Of a stretch of 64,000 bases of DNA, positions 25,001 to 35,691 are shown piece by piece. Source of the stretch: Mesostigma viride (taxonomy: Eukaryota; Streptophyta; Mesostigmatophyceae; Mesostigmatales; Mesostigmataceae). Made by a program: the position numbers and the translations under genes. The stretch spans positions 420,350 through 484,349 of the forward strand of contig RPFO01000348.1 of the NCBI GenBank assembly GCA_009746045.1. The letters run 5' to 3'. Each line of letters starts with the position of its first letter. The first letter of the stretch is position 1. The notes beneath the pieces are model-generated. The model made no database searches. It was given only the letters and a program-made list of their open reading frames with translations, and was not told the origin of the DNA.

Positions 25001-25640
25001 GTGGCAGGCACAGGTACAGTACCTACAACATTATCCACGTGGCATACTTCTACTGGTCCGTAGGCTACCACGGTCCTGAGCCAACCCGGCGTGACGTACA
25101 GCCCTAGTCTAACATATTACACGTGGCATATTTCTACTGGCATGTAGTAAACCATGGTTCTGATCACCCAGGGCCCACGAACCGCCACCGGCAAGTTTTT
25201 GACCCTCAAACCCCGCGGTTAACCATGGGCCCCGCGAAAATCCACCACCGTCAGCCCCTGGGACAACCCTCTCTGGTACCGCGGTTCCAGGAAATTTTGC
25301 CCGGGCATGCCACCCCTCCTCATCGACACTGCAAAAAACGCGAACTCCACTACGAAGCTATACAGTCGACAATGCATGTCGACTGCTGATCGATACAGGC
25401 CGGTGCCGGCTAGCGCATGAACGTGATGAGCTGGTGACTTTCTGGCATGCATGCCTAGCTGTCGAAATTAACTTCAGTAGGCTCATGACATCATGCAGTA
25501 AAAAATCATCCTCGGGAGCACGAATGCATACACTCAAGAAAAACCCTTTGGAGCTCGGGGAGAGGCCATATATTTTTCCTAACCGGTGCCTCTAATTGAG
25601 TACCAAGCCTATCTGCATGTGGCCACTGGGCCATTGGGCA
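22037..25640. other. Unassigned region with one plausible minus-strand ORF
   Basis: No gene is recognised. The best candidate is a minus-strand ORF at 23593-23940 (115 codons, protein-like composition around LLDPLVYRRVPRLNILAG), with no family and no splice partner found. At 25038-25140 there are two direct copies of a CACGTGGCATA[CT]TTCTACTGG module. The rest shows nothing I can support. Confidence 0.35.
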
Positions 25641-25654
25641 GCCCTACGGCATCC

Positions 25655-27350
25655 GCTATTAATTAAACTCGTGCTCCTGTTGGGGAGTCACAGAGCACCG
25701 GAGTGCTTTTAATTCCTGTACATATGTGCACAACAGTCCTGAAGAAAGGGCAGAGACCCCCTTTCTCCTTCATGCAAGAGGCATGCCACAGCTGCAATCG
25801 GACACGGTAGACGCTCCGGCAAGTTCTGTGGGTGCAATAAGGCCCATGTGAGCATATCATAACAAGGAGCGAGGGCAAGTAAACTGATCATGGCCAGGAC
25901 GTAGCATGACTGTTCAAGGGCTCAGCTAAGGCTATTCTGATTCTGATTTGGCACACGGGCTATTCTGATTCTGATTTGGCACGCCGCAAAGGTGAAAACC
26001 ATTTGCGTTCAGTGCCGGTCCGCGGAAAACGCGATCTGCAAATGAATCCAGGCCGGAATCGAACTGGGGACCTCTCGCACAAACTTTTGCTGACTATAGG
26101 ACGGACGTCTCCTCGGATCCTTTAAGGCATCGCCTGCTGACACCTACAGTCCAACCGCAAATTAGATATTCTTTCCGGGGAGTGATGTAAGCCAAATGTT
26201 CGGATTTTGCACTAGATGAATCATTCGAGATCTGTGTGTGTAGGAGTACTACACACGTGTCCACTCGAGACTTGTTCAGTCTCGACACGTGCTAGGCTAT
26301 TCTGATCATAGGCTATGGCTGGTTGTGTACCGTGGGTTAGCGGTGCACGTGACTAGGTATGACCAGTGGCACGGCTAGGCAAACATTCTAGGCATGGCTG
26401 CCATGGCGGCAGCTAGTGACTATCAATGATTACAAGCTAGCTAGGGCTATTCTAGCCCGCTGGGGGCGACCACATCTTGTGGTTGATCATCAGGTCCCCG
26501 CCCCTCCAGTACACCTTGGGCTTCTGGGGGTCCTGCTTGTGGCGGACGGGTATTCAGGCCACAGGTCGCGTCGCTGCTGCTGCTGAGCGGGGGCCAGGTC
26601 GTCGTTTGTCCAGCATCCAGGTGAGGTCGTGCAACCGCCTGCGACGAGAAAGGACCCGCCGCTTGTCCTCAGGGGAGGGGAAGGTGAGCAGGACTGACCA
26701 GTGGGGGAGCCGCCTTGTCCCGTGAGTGGGGAAGGCGGTGGCACCCGCGCAGTTCTACCTCACCTACCAGGCCCATGAGGGTAAGAAGCTGGTCCTTGAG
26801 CTCGTCGGCAAGGGTGGTTGACGTCTCACCTGGCTTCTGGGGGAAACGACGCAGCACCACTCAGCACCGATCGCGGTCGGTGGCCTCCCGTTGTTCGGCC
26901 TGGCGGTGGTCCTCGAGCTCCTGGAGTTTCGTGGCGATGACGTCAGTGGTTGAGGCCTGCGGTCGCTGACCGCAGCAGGTCCGCATAGGAGCGGCGGCGG
27001 GAGGTCGCCAGCAATCCTGCTGGGGTGGCTGGCCGGGATGCGATGGTGGCCGTCTGCTCCGCTATCTTTGGGACCTGTGTGGCCAGGGCCTCGGTGTGGG
27101 CGGTGATGGCTTCAAGCTTCTTCATGAGCACGCCGCACTTCCCCTCCACCTGGTTGAGGCGGGAGAGGAGTGCAGCATGCGCCTCATATGCCTGCGCCGC
27201 GGTCTGCAGCGCTGTGAGCTGAGGTTGAAGCTTGTGTGCGACCTTGGTTTCCGTATTGGATACCTTGGCCTCCACCGTGTTGAGCGCTGTGGTCATCAAT
27301 GTCATCTTCTCGGCCAGCGGCCAGGTCACGTGCTCCTCCAGCACTGCTCA
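25655..27350 (-). mobile_element. Old ORF1-only LINE copy, interrupted by a SINE
   Basis: On the minus strand, a frameshifted ORF1 (about 27344 down to 26460) aligns in order with the intact ORF1 at 49913-51367. Shared landmarks are coiled coil KLQPQLTALQT, then ATQVPKIAEQTATIASRPA, then DELKDQLL, then DDLAPAQQQQRRDLWPEY. The 3' region continues to a hairpin (CTCCCCAACAGGAG) and an AT-rich tail at about 25655. After subtracting the 353-bp SINE at 25942-26294, the ORF1-to-tail distance is about 430 bp, the same layout as the young copies, with no reverse transcriptase between. Confidence 0.65.
25942..26294 (-). mobile_element. SINE-like element, longer copy
   Basis: Inserted between a 13-bp target duplication (aggctattctgat at 25929-25941 and 26295-26307). 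On the minus strand it starts with an imperfect hairpin (26257-26294, CGAGACT/AGTCTCG core). It contains a B-box-like segment (CAGTTCGATTCCGG) preceded by GTGCGAGAGGTCCCC, which resembles the 3' half of a tRNA-Ala, and ends with repeated TCTGATT-type sequence. The other copy is at 52441-52710. Confidence 0.7.
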
Positions 27351-27424
27351 GATGTCGTCCTTGAAGAAGGGAGCCGGTGTGGCTGCCGGCATCCGCTATG
27401 CTTTTGCTTTGTCAAAGCTCAATA

Positions 27425-27650
27425 ATTGCACCCACAATAGTTGCTAGACTCTCCCAGTGAGCAGTTTAATTGAACCTGTGGCCTGCCTTTCAAGGCAACG
27501 AGAGCGGGGGGGGGGGGGGGGAATGCACCCTTCTTGCTGTGCATCAAACAGGCATCCCATCCATGAAAGGTGCCTACTAAAAGATGGTACCCCGTGACTC
27601 TCCCAACGGAGGCGCGTGTATGAATGAATGAATGAATGGATGGATGATGG
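27425..27650 (+). mobile_element. Retroelement 3' end with CTCCCAACGGAG stem-loop and ATGA/ATGG tail
   Basis: It starts near TTGCACCCACA, a motif shared with the ORF1-only 3' regions. It runs through a G-run (27508-27522) and ends CGTGACTCTCCCAACGGAGG, CGCGTGT, then ATGAATGAATGA-ATGG repeats. This is the plus-strand version of the termini at 25672 and 43100. Confidence 0.55.
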
Positions 27651-29144
27651 AATAGTAACACGCTCTGTGTGGCTGGGACCGCGCAACACTTTATCGACAC
27701 TAGGCATCCATATCGCATGCCCGCAGAAAAGGGTTCTAATCCGAGCCTACTGCATCCTGGCATCGACAGGTTTTAAAGGGCTATCCCCTGAGCTGCTAGT
27801 TCTATTGCCTATCCGAGCGGCCAGGTGGATCCAGGAGCACCAACCATGGCCTCGCCCAAAAGGGGGAGGGACCTTGGGGGCATATCCCTCTTTATTAACC
27901 AAGCATTGCCGCAAAAGCCACACCCCATACCCTCATTACACCATGCCCTTCCATAACCAGGGTACCCAAAACCCCACCACAGTAAGCGTGCAGCAGGTCT
28001 TGACCCCGTGGAGGTGGCCTCCAATGACCGTGGGATGTCCCTGGCCCCCATAGAAAAGGACTGGGCTGTTTCTCACGTTGACAGCCAGCTCCAGCATCGG
28101 CAAGCGTCCTCTCGCACCCATCAAACCCCCAAGGCGGGCTAGAGCCCAACCCGCCTGGGGTGACATCACTCCCCACCTTGGCGATGCAGGTCATGGCTGC
28201 GTCAAACAACGCCGGCATCCGCAGGTTAGATCCACCCGAAGGTGGTCCGTGGGACTGCCGCTTCCGGCCACACGGAGAGCAACACACCCTGCAGGTGGCA
28301 GTTGTAAGCAACTGCCTGGCACAGATGGGCAGTTGCTTACAAAACATTCTGGCGTGCGGCCAGAATAGCCGCCGAGTAATTGCTGCCCAAACAGCCACCT
28401 TCATTAACTTGAGAGGAAACCGATTGGCATCTATGTGCCTCCCCGCAGATTAGGTTCCAGACGACTGCACGTGGGGGCGCCTAGTCAGATCCTGCTGATG
28501 GGGCCACTCAGCCAAGGCCATCAAAGACTCCCAGCAGCCCAGTGCCGGAGGACATGCGGCACCCGTAACGTGGACAAAGTTGCATGCCTTCCAGAGGATG
28601 GCTTGCCATGGACAGACTGCATTTACTGTGCCAATCAACAAAGGGCGCTGCCTGGAGAGCGGCGGACTGCAATCAGCTGAGCAGGATATGAATGAGTCCA
28701 ATCGAACAATGCTTCCAAGTGCGCTATACAATGCACAACAAGCCGCTTCTCACGCGCAAAATCCGCTTTTGAAACGCGGTGGTTCCAGGACACCGCCCCG
28801 GGGTGGCTCCAGGAGCTCAAGCTTGCATGCGTGCACGTACAGGGGTGCACATGGGCCACGCTGAGTGGGCATGATCGCTACTCAACGGTGGGGGAATCCG
28901 TGTCTCTCCCACCCACCCCACACACAGTGCGCGGCGCAGCGCGTGGACCAATCACATCCATCGCTTGGAGACAAGTCATCCCCCGTGGCGCCAAGGGATC
29001 CGCATCACAACGCCACCTCATCCATGTAAAGGCGTCACATCTCCATCTCCGCTGCCCCTTCCTTTTGAACTCACATGATGACACAATCATCATGCCATCA
29101 TGTCATCATGTCCATCATCATCCTTATGCGATCAACAGATCGCA
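27651..29144. other. Spacer downstream of the SLX9-like gene
   Basis: No supported gene. A minus-strand ORF (27895-28404, 169 codons, Cys/Gly/Pro-rich) lacks motifs. Two adjacent stem-loops lie at 28302-28342 and 28346-28366. Confidence 0.4.
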
Positions 29145-32100
29145 TCACATCTCCATCTCCGCTGCCCCCTTCTTCTTTTTCTTCTTTCCTCCACCCTTGT
29201 CGGACTTCAACGGCCGCTTCCTCTCGGGTGGCGGCGGCAGCGTGTTGGACAGGTGGCGCGTTACGGCAGCCAGTGGATCTGCCTTGAATATCGGGTGGTC
29301 CAGCACCGCCGATAGGTGCACCGTCTCCTTCTTCCTGCAACAACAGGGCAGTCATCGCCGCGGGCAGTGGTGGTTGTCGCGGGTGGTTGCCAATGTCGCG
29401 GTCATGCTTGCTGGTTGCTGGCACTGTACGGATGGCGAGGCCTACGGGTGGGCAAATACAAGAACGTGCGCTGTTGCCGGCATTATAAGCTAATTCACAA
29501 TCGTCTAGTAGTCGGTGGGCAGGCTGTGAGAAAACAGTCAAGGGAAAAGAGAAAAGGGTTTCACAAAGCAACCCCTGTGAGTGGCGGGGTCCGATTTTCT
29601 AGACGGCTGGCGAAAAGAATGCCAGCAGAAAGACGACCGATGTCTGCTACAGACTTGCCCAGCGCACCTAGCTTGCTGCCATTCAAGGCCACAGGGAACT
29701 CTCAGGCAGGGTGTGTTATCATCGGAGTGGCGGGAGCACGCAGTGCCAACAGTATCTCGCGCTGTCGACATTGGCAACACATTAGGATGATCGCGCCTGT
29801 CAGGGTGGCAATACCGTGACATATGCCAGGCGGGGCGAACAAAGACTTTGGCTGGGAAGGCAGCATTATTGCAAGCCACCCCCCTAGCCTAGCTTAAGGG
29901 GGTGCCTTGCCAAGCCGTAGGGCACATTGTGTAAGTGTGGTTACGTAGATAGGTTAACGTGGCTCTCCGTTCCATGTTTAGTGCTTGGTGCTTGCTGGCC
30001 GCTCCGTGACGCCGTCCTAGGGGGATGTAAACAAATGAGGCACTACTATAGCCAAGCCTGTGGGCGAATAGAAACTATGTCTGGGCAAGCTCATTGTTGC
30101 ACTGGCGGTTACGCTAGCCTGGTGCTAGCTGGGCTCTCGTTTCCATATTTTCGTGGAGTTTGCGCTTGGCTCTTGTTTCAATTTTTTTCTGAATTGCTCT
30201 GTGACGCCTGCCTTGGGCCACTTATACAATCACACACATTTATACCCAAGCACGAATACCAACAATGGTGCACATGTGTGGGCATCGCAGCGTTGACGTA
30301 CAGCACGCGAGACCGCTGCGAGTTGGTGGCGACTTTGGTGGCCCGCGGCGCCACGGGGGTGGGCCCGCCAGTCTTCTTGGCCACCAAGTTGAGCGTGGGC
30401 AGTGCCTCCGCCAGTGCGTCCATGCTGTTGAGGGTGGCGCCTTTCTTCTTCTTCTTGCGCACGAGCGGCTGGCGGGTTCAAGACGATGCCCGCCAGCAAC
30501 CATGACCCATCCATGGTTACGTATGTGATGGAAGGCCAGTAGAGCCATACGAGCAAACACACAAGCAAGCAGAGAAGCAGGCAACGAAGCAAAGTGGTCC
30601 AGTGGAACGATAAATGTGGAGCTAAAAACACTACACATGGAGCTGTTAACTATGAGAACAGATGTGTAAATGAAAACAGAGCAAAGTACGCAGGGAAAAG
30701 GGAGGAAAAGGCAACAGGGTGAATCCATATTCCATTCCATTCCATTCCATTCCATTCCATTCCATTCCATTCCATTCCATTCCATTCCATTCCATTCCAT
30801 TCCATTCCATTCCATTCCATTCCATTCCATTCCATTCCATTCCATTCCGTTCCGTTCCGTTCCGTTCCGTTCCGTTCCGTTCCGTTCCGTTCCGTTCCGT
30901 TCCGTTCCGTTCCGTTCCGTTCCGTTCCGTTCCGTTCCGTTCCGTTCCGTTCCGTTCCGTTCCGTTCCGTTCCGTTCCGTTCCGTTCCGTTCCGTTCCGT
31001 TCCGTTCCGTTCCGTTCCGTTCCGTTCCGTTCCCGTCCCTTCCCTTCCCTTCCCTTCCCTTCCCTTCCCTTCCCTTCCCTTCCCTTCCCTTCCCTTCCCT
31101 TCCCTTCCCTTCCCTTCCCTTCCCTTCCCTTCCCTTCCCTTCCGTTCCATTGCATTCCCTTCCGTTCCGTTCCGTTCCCTTCCCTTCCCTTCCCTTCCCT
31201 TCCCTTCCCTTCCCTTCCCTTCCCTTCCCTTCCCTTCCCTTCCCTTCCCTTCCCTTCCCTTCCCTTCCCTTCCCTTCCCTTCCCTTCCCTTCCGTTCCGT
31301 TCCGTTCCCTTCCCTTCCCTTCCGTTCCCTTCCGTTCCCTTCCGTTCCCTTCCCTTCCCTTCCCTTCCCTTCCCTTCCCTTCCGTTCCCTTCCCTTCCCT
31401 TCCCTTCCCTTCCCTTCCCTTCCCTTCCCTTCCCTTCCGTTCCGTTCCGTTCCGTTCCGTTCCGTTCCGTTCCGTTCCGTTCCGTTCCGTTCCGTTCCGT
31501 TCCGTTCCGTTCCGTTCCGTTCCGTTCCGTTCCGTTCCCTTCCCTTCCCTTCCCTTCCCTTCCCTTCCCTTCCCTTCCCTTCCCTTCCCTTCCCTTCCCT
31601 TCCCTTCCCTTCCCTTCCCTTCCCTTCCGTTCCATTGCATTCCCTTCCGTTCCGTTCCCTTCCCTTCCCTTCCCTTCCCTTCCCTTCCCTTCCCTTCCTT
31701 TCCCTTCCCTTCCCTTCCCTTCCCTTCCCTTCCCTTCCCTTCCCTTCCCTTCCCTTCCCTTCCGTTCCGTTCCCTTCCGTTCCGTTCCCTTCCCTTCCCT
31801 TCCCTTCCCTTCCCTTCCCTTCCCTTCCCTTCCCTTCCCTTCCCTTCCGTTCCATTGCATTCCCTTCCGTTCCGTTCCCTTCCCTTCCCTTCCCTTCCCT
31901 TCCCTTCCCTTCCCTTCCCTTCCCTTCCCTTCCCTTCCCTTCCCTTCCCTTCCCTTCCCTTCCCTTCCCTTCCCTTCCCTTCCCTTCCCTTCCCTTCCCT
32001 TCCGTTCCATTGCATTCCCTTCCGTTCCGTTCCCTTCCCTTCCCTTCCCTTCCCTTCCCTTCCCTTCCCTTCCCGTCCCTTCCCTTCCCTTCCCTTCCCT

Positions 32101-34930
32101 TCCCTTCCCTTCCCTTCCCTTCCCTTCCCTTCCCTTCCCTTCCCTTCCCTTCCCTTCCCTTCCCTTCCCTTCCCTTCCCTTCCCTTCCCTTCCCTTCCCT
32201 TCCCTTCCCTTCCGTTCCATTGCATTCCCTTCCGTTCCGTTCCGTTCCCTTCCCTTCCCTTCCCTTCCCTTCCCTTCCCTTCCCTTCCCTTCCCTTCCCT
32301 TCCCTTCCCTTCCCTTCCCTTCCCTTCCGTTCCATTGCATTCCCTTCCCTTCCCTTCCCTTCCCTTCCGTTCCCTTCCCTTCCCTTCCCTTCCCTTCCCT
32401 TCCCTTCCCTTCCCTTCCCTTCCCTTCCCTTCCCTTCCCTTCCCTTCCCTTCCCTTCCCTTCCCTTCCCTTCCCTTCCCTTCCGTTCCCTTCCCTTCCGT
32501 TCCGTTCCGTTCCGTTCCGTTCCGTTCCGTTCCGTTCCGTTCCGTTCCGTTCCGTTCCGTTCCGTTCCGTTCCCTTCCCTTCCCTTCCCTTCCCTTCCCT
32601 TCCCTTCCCTTCCGTTCCATTGCATTCCCTTCCGTTCCCTTCCCTTCCCTTCCCTTCCCTTCCCTTCCCTTCCCTTCCCTTCCCTTCCCTTCCCTTCCCT
32701 TCCCTTCCCTTCCCTTCCCTTCCCTTCCCTTCCCTTCCCTTCCCTTCCCTTCCGTTCCGTTCCCTTCCGTTCCGTTCCCTTCCCTTCCCTTCCCTTCCCT
32801 TCCCTTCCCTTCCCTTCCCTTCCCTTCCGTTCCATTGCATTCCCTTCCGTTCCGTTCCCTTCCCTTCCCTTCCCTTCCCTTCCCTTCCCTTCCCTTCCCT
32901 TCCCTTCCCTTCCCTTCCCTTCCCTTCCCTTCCCTTCCCTTCCCTTCCCTTCCCTTCCGTTCCATTGCATTCCCTTCCGTTCCGTTCCCTTCCCTTCCCT
33001 TCCCTTCCCTTCCCTTCCCTTCCCTTCCCTTCCCTCCCTTCCCTTCCCTTCCCTTCCCTTCCCTTCCCTTCCCTTCCCTTCCCTTCCCTTCCCTTCCCTT
33101 CCCTTCCCTTCCCTTCCCTTCCCTTCCCTTCCCTTCCGTTCCATTGCATTCCCTTCCGTTCCGTTCCGTTCCCTTCCCTTCCCTTCCCTTCCCTTCCCTT
33201 CCCTTCCCTTCCCTTCCCTTCCCTTCCCTTCCCTTCCCTTCCCTTCCCTTCCCTTCCCTTCCCTTCCCTTCCCTTCCCTTCCCTTCCCTTCCCTTCCGTT
33301 CCATTGCATTCCCTTCCCTTCCCTTCCGTTCCGTTCCCTTCCCTTCCCTTCCCTTCCCTTCCCTTCCCTTCCCTTCCCTTCCCTTCCCTTCCCTTCCCTT
33401 CCCTTCCCTTCCCTTCCCTTCCCTTCCCTTCCCTTCCCTTCCCTTCCGTTCCGTTCCGTTCCGTTCCGTTCCGTTCCGTTCCGTTCCGTTCCGTTCCGTT
33501 CCGTTCCGTTCCGTTCCGTTCCCTTCCCTTCCCTTCCCTTCCCTTCCCTTCCCTTCCCTTCCCTTCCCTTCCCTTCCCTTCCCTTCCCTTCCCTTCCGTT
33601 CCATTGCATTCCCTTCCGTTCCGTTCCCTTCCCTTCCCTTCCCTTCCCTTCCCTTCCCTTCCCTTCCCTTCCCTTCCCTTCCCTTCCCGTCCCTTCCCTT
33701 CCCTTCCCTTCCCTTCCGTTCCATTGCATTCCATTCCGTTCCATTGCATTCCATTGCATTCCATTCCATTCCATTCCATGGTGTGAATAGGAGACTTGTA
33801 GCCACTGTCATGTTGCCACTTACCACACCCACCACTGTCTTGCCATCTTCACCTCAACCACCACCCTGCATTGGCATCTCAACTACCCACCATGCCATCT
33901 GGCACAATCCAACAGCTCACAGAAGCGGTGCTGGTCACGCCGCCATACGGTCCACCTACCTCATGCCTGCGTTTTCAACCCGCAGGGCAGGGTGGGTGGT
34001 GGCAGCAAAGCCTATGTGGCCATGGGGTAGTGTGGGTGAGCGTCTACAAAGCTTGAGGCTGTACATTCGGAGGTGCTGTTTTAGCTGCCTCCCCTGGCCC
34101 GCCAACCCCCCCCCCCCCCCCGACCCCCCTGAGATTCTGCCCAGGGCACCCGCAGAACCAGCATGACTGCGCTAGTAAGGTTGGCCATCTCAACTTATCC
34201 TTTTGCTCCCTTGCTTCTGGTGCTTCTCTGAACAACGACAGGCTTATTTGTCAACATCCTCCTGCCGGCCAGGGCCATGGGGGTTCTAGTGGCAGACAAT
34301 GGGTGCATGCAAGGAGCCCGCCCGTTGCGCATGGCAAGGAAAATGGAAGACACCAACCTTCTTTGCGGCCCCGATTTCTTTCTCGGTCTTGTGCAGCTCT
34401 GCGTGTTTACAAGTGCAGTGGACAAAGCAAGAAATTGTTGGGGCCATCGATGGGTAAGAGGTTAAAATACACGCCACCCGTTTTTGATAAGGAAGTACCA
34501 AGGCGCAGCTCACGTGCCCACGTTACAAGCATATCAGAAGAAGTTTGAACCTATACACTGATTCGATGGGAGATTATAGAGAATGCAAATAATAGGGTAA
34601 TGCAAGACCTGACAGAAGGGTGACCTACTTTCAAGAAAGCGGAGCTTCTTGTCGAGCTTCTTCTTCTTGCTGTGGCTTAGCTTCCCGATCTCCTTCTCCG
34701 CGCCATCCAGCTTTTCTTTCAAGACCTCCTCTGCTGACTTGGCCGGCTTGTTGTCCTTGAACCGCTTCTTGACCTGTTGGGACAGGGCGGCGCAAATTCG
34801 ACAAAAGTGAGTTCTTATTAGTTACCTTGGTGGCAGCCCGTGGACGCAGTCGCCCAAGCAAACGAGCGTGCCGGAAGGTGGACGCGTACCATGTTGCCGG
34901 GGTAGGTAACAGGGTAATACGGTCAAGAAA
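29145..34930 (-). CDS. SLX9-like ribosome biogenesis protein (40S maturation)
   Basis: Reconstructed on the minus strand. Exon 1 ends at 34826 (start unresolved; open upstream to about 34990). Exon 2 is 34629-34773, exon 3 is 34358-34398, exon 4 is 30302-30468 and exon 5 is 29145-29334, ending in TGA. Donors GTAACT, GTAGGT, GTTGGT and GTACGT and the CAG/TGCAG-type acceptors keep phase at every junction (0, 1, 0, 2). The protein has a Lys-rich stretch ending DKKLRFLE, a KKKKK core followed by SMDALAEALPTLN, then AVLDHPIFKADPLAAVTRHL and a Lys-rich C-terminus. The FLE-K, small-residue/ALP and HPxFxADPLAA-HL landmarks fit the SLX9 family, which binds pre-40S particles in the nucleolus and aids 18S rRNA maturation and export. 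No in-frame Met was found in exon 1, so an upstream exon is likely. The 3.9-kb intron 30469-34357 contains the pentanucleotide satellite. Confidence 0.65.
30728..33780. repeat. 3-kb CCATT/CCGTT/CCCTT pentanucleotide satellite
   Basis: About 610 pentamers. The left edge is pure CCATT (30728-30845), then pure CCGTT (to about 31030), then a CCCTT core interrupted by CCGTT blocks, and finally CCATT units again at 33720-33780. A marker CCGTTCCATTGCATTCCCTT recurs about 13 times at irregular 114-486-bp spacing, giving a loose higher-order structure. On the transcribed strand of the host gene the edges read (GGAAT)n. Long ORFs of up to about 1,180 codons here are artefacts. Confidence 0.97.
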
Positions 34931-35691
34931 GCCCTTGCAGCAGTGCAGACACCCTTTAAGAGTCCGAGAGGAAATTCCAGGAATGTGAGTGCAGCGCTAT
35001 ACAGTTATACGATAATAAGTGCAACTTGTTACTGACTACGTACGTGTCATACTTCACGGCACAAAATCATACAGTCAGAAACGTAACGCTAGCCGACGAA
35101 CGTGTTTTGAGCAATTCTGCCATCCTGTCGTGTTCTTAGACTAATTGATAAATTAAATAACCCGGCAATCATGTTTTGTTATGCACGAACTGCTCACGCC
35201 ATAACGGCAGCTCGCCGATTATAGGTACAGCAGCACTAGTCGTCATTATTTTGGCAGCCGTAGAGGGCAGGTGGCCAGGTGGCAGCCAGCGGTAGCTTGG
35301 ACGACAGAATTAGCTCATCAAATCCTCACATGAGCATCGGACTGTAAGATTCACAGTGCCACCGAGACGAATTGCACGTCAGGGTTTATTACGCATCGGG
35401 GGAAAAGTAACCTAGGGCAGCTTGGATTTCTCGAATCCCTTCATCAATCAATGCATTTCCCAGTGCGTGCTTTTTCTTCCCTCACTTCACTGGGCACTGT
35501 TGGCATGGAGGTCAACATAGCAGTTCCTGCATAGGATAATGACATCGACCTCAATTTGCTACTGTGGGGCGCCCGAGGCTACTGTCGAGAGGGCACCTTA
35601 CGTAGATTATAACATTTCCTACGCCTGGCGGGCAGCGTTGCACCATGTTGCGTTTGAGCTTTAATGCCGAACAAATGAGTACGGAAGCGGG

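Noticed and set aside
24500-25390. Possible inverted-repeat element around GAGGAGGGGTGGCAT
   Set aside because: Inverted similarity extends only about 20 bp with no flanking duplication.
25950-26030. Possible tRNA gene (B-box-like GTTCGATTCCGG)
   Set aside because: The T-stem is mismatched, no complete cloverleaf can be drawn, and the segment lies within a repeated element with target duplications. It is best read as a SINE.
27895-28404. 169-codon minus-strand ORF
   Set aside because: No motif, Cys/Pro/Gly-skewed composition, no splice partners; likely chance.
30240-33779. ORFs of 840-1,180 codons on both strands
   Set aside because: They are generated by the CCATT/CCGTT/CCCTT pentamers, which lack stops in most frames. 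The real coding here is the small SLX9-like exon at 30302-30468.
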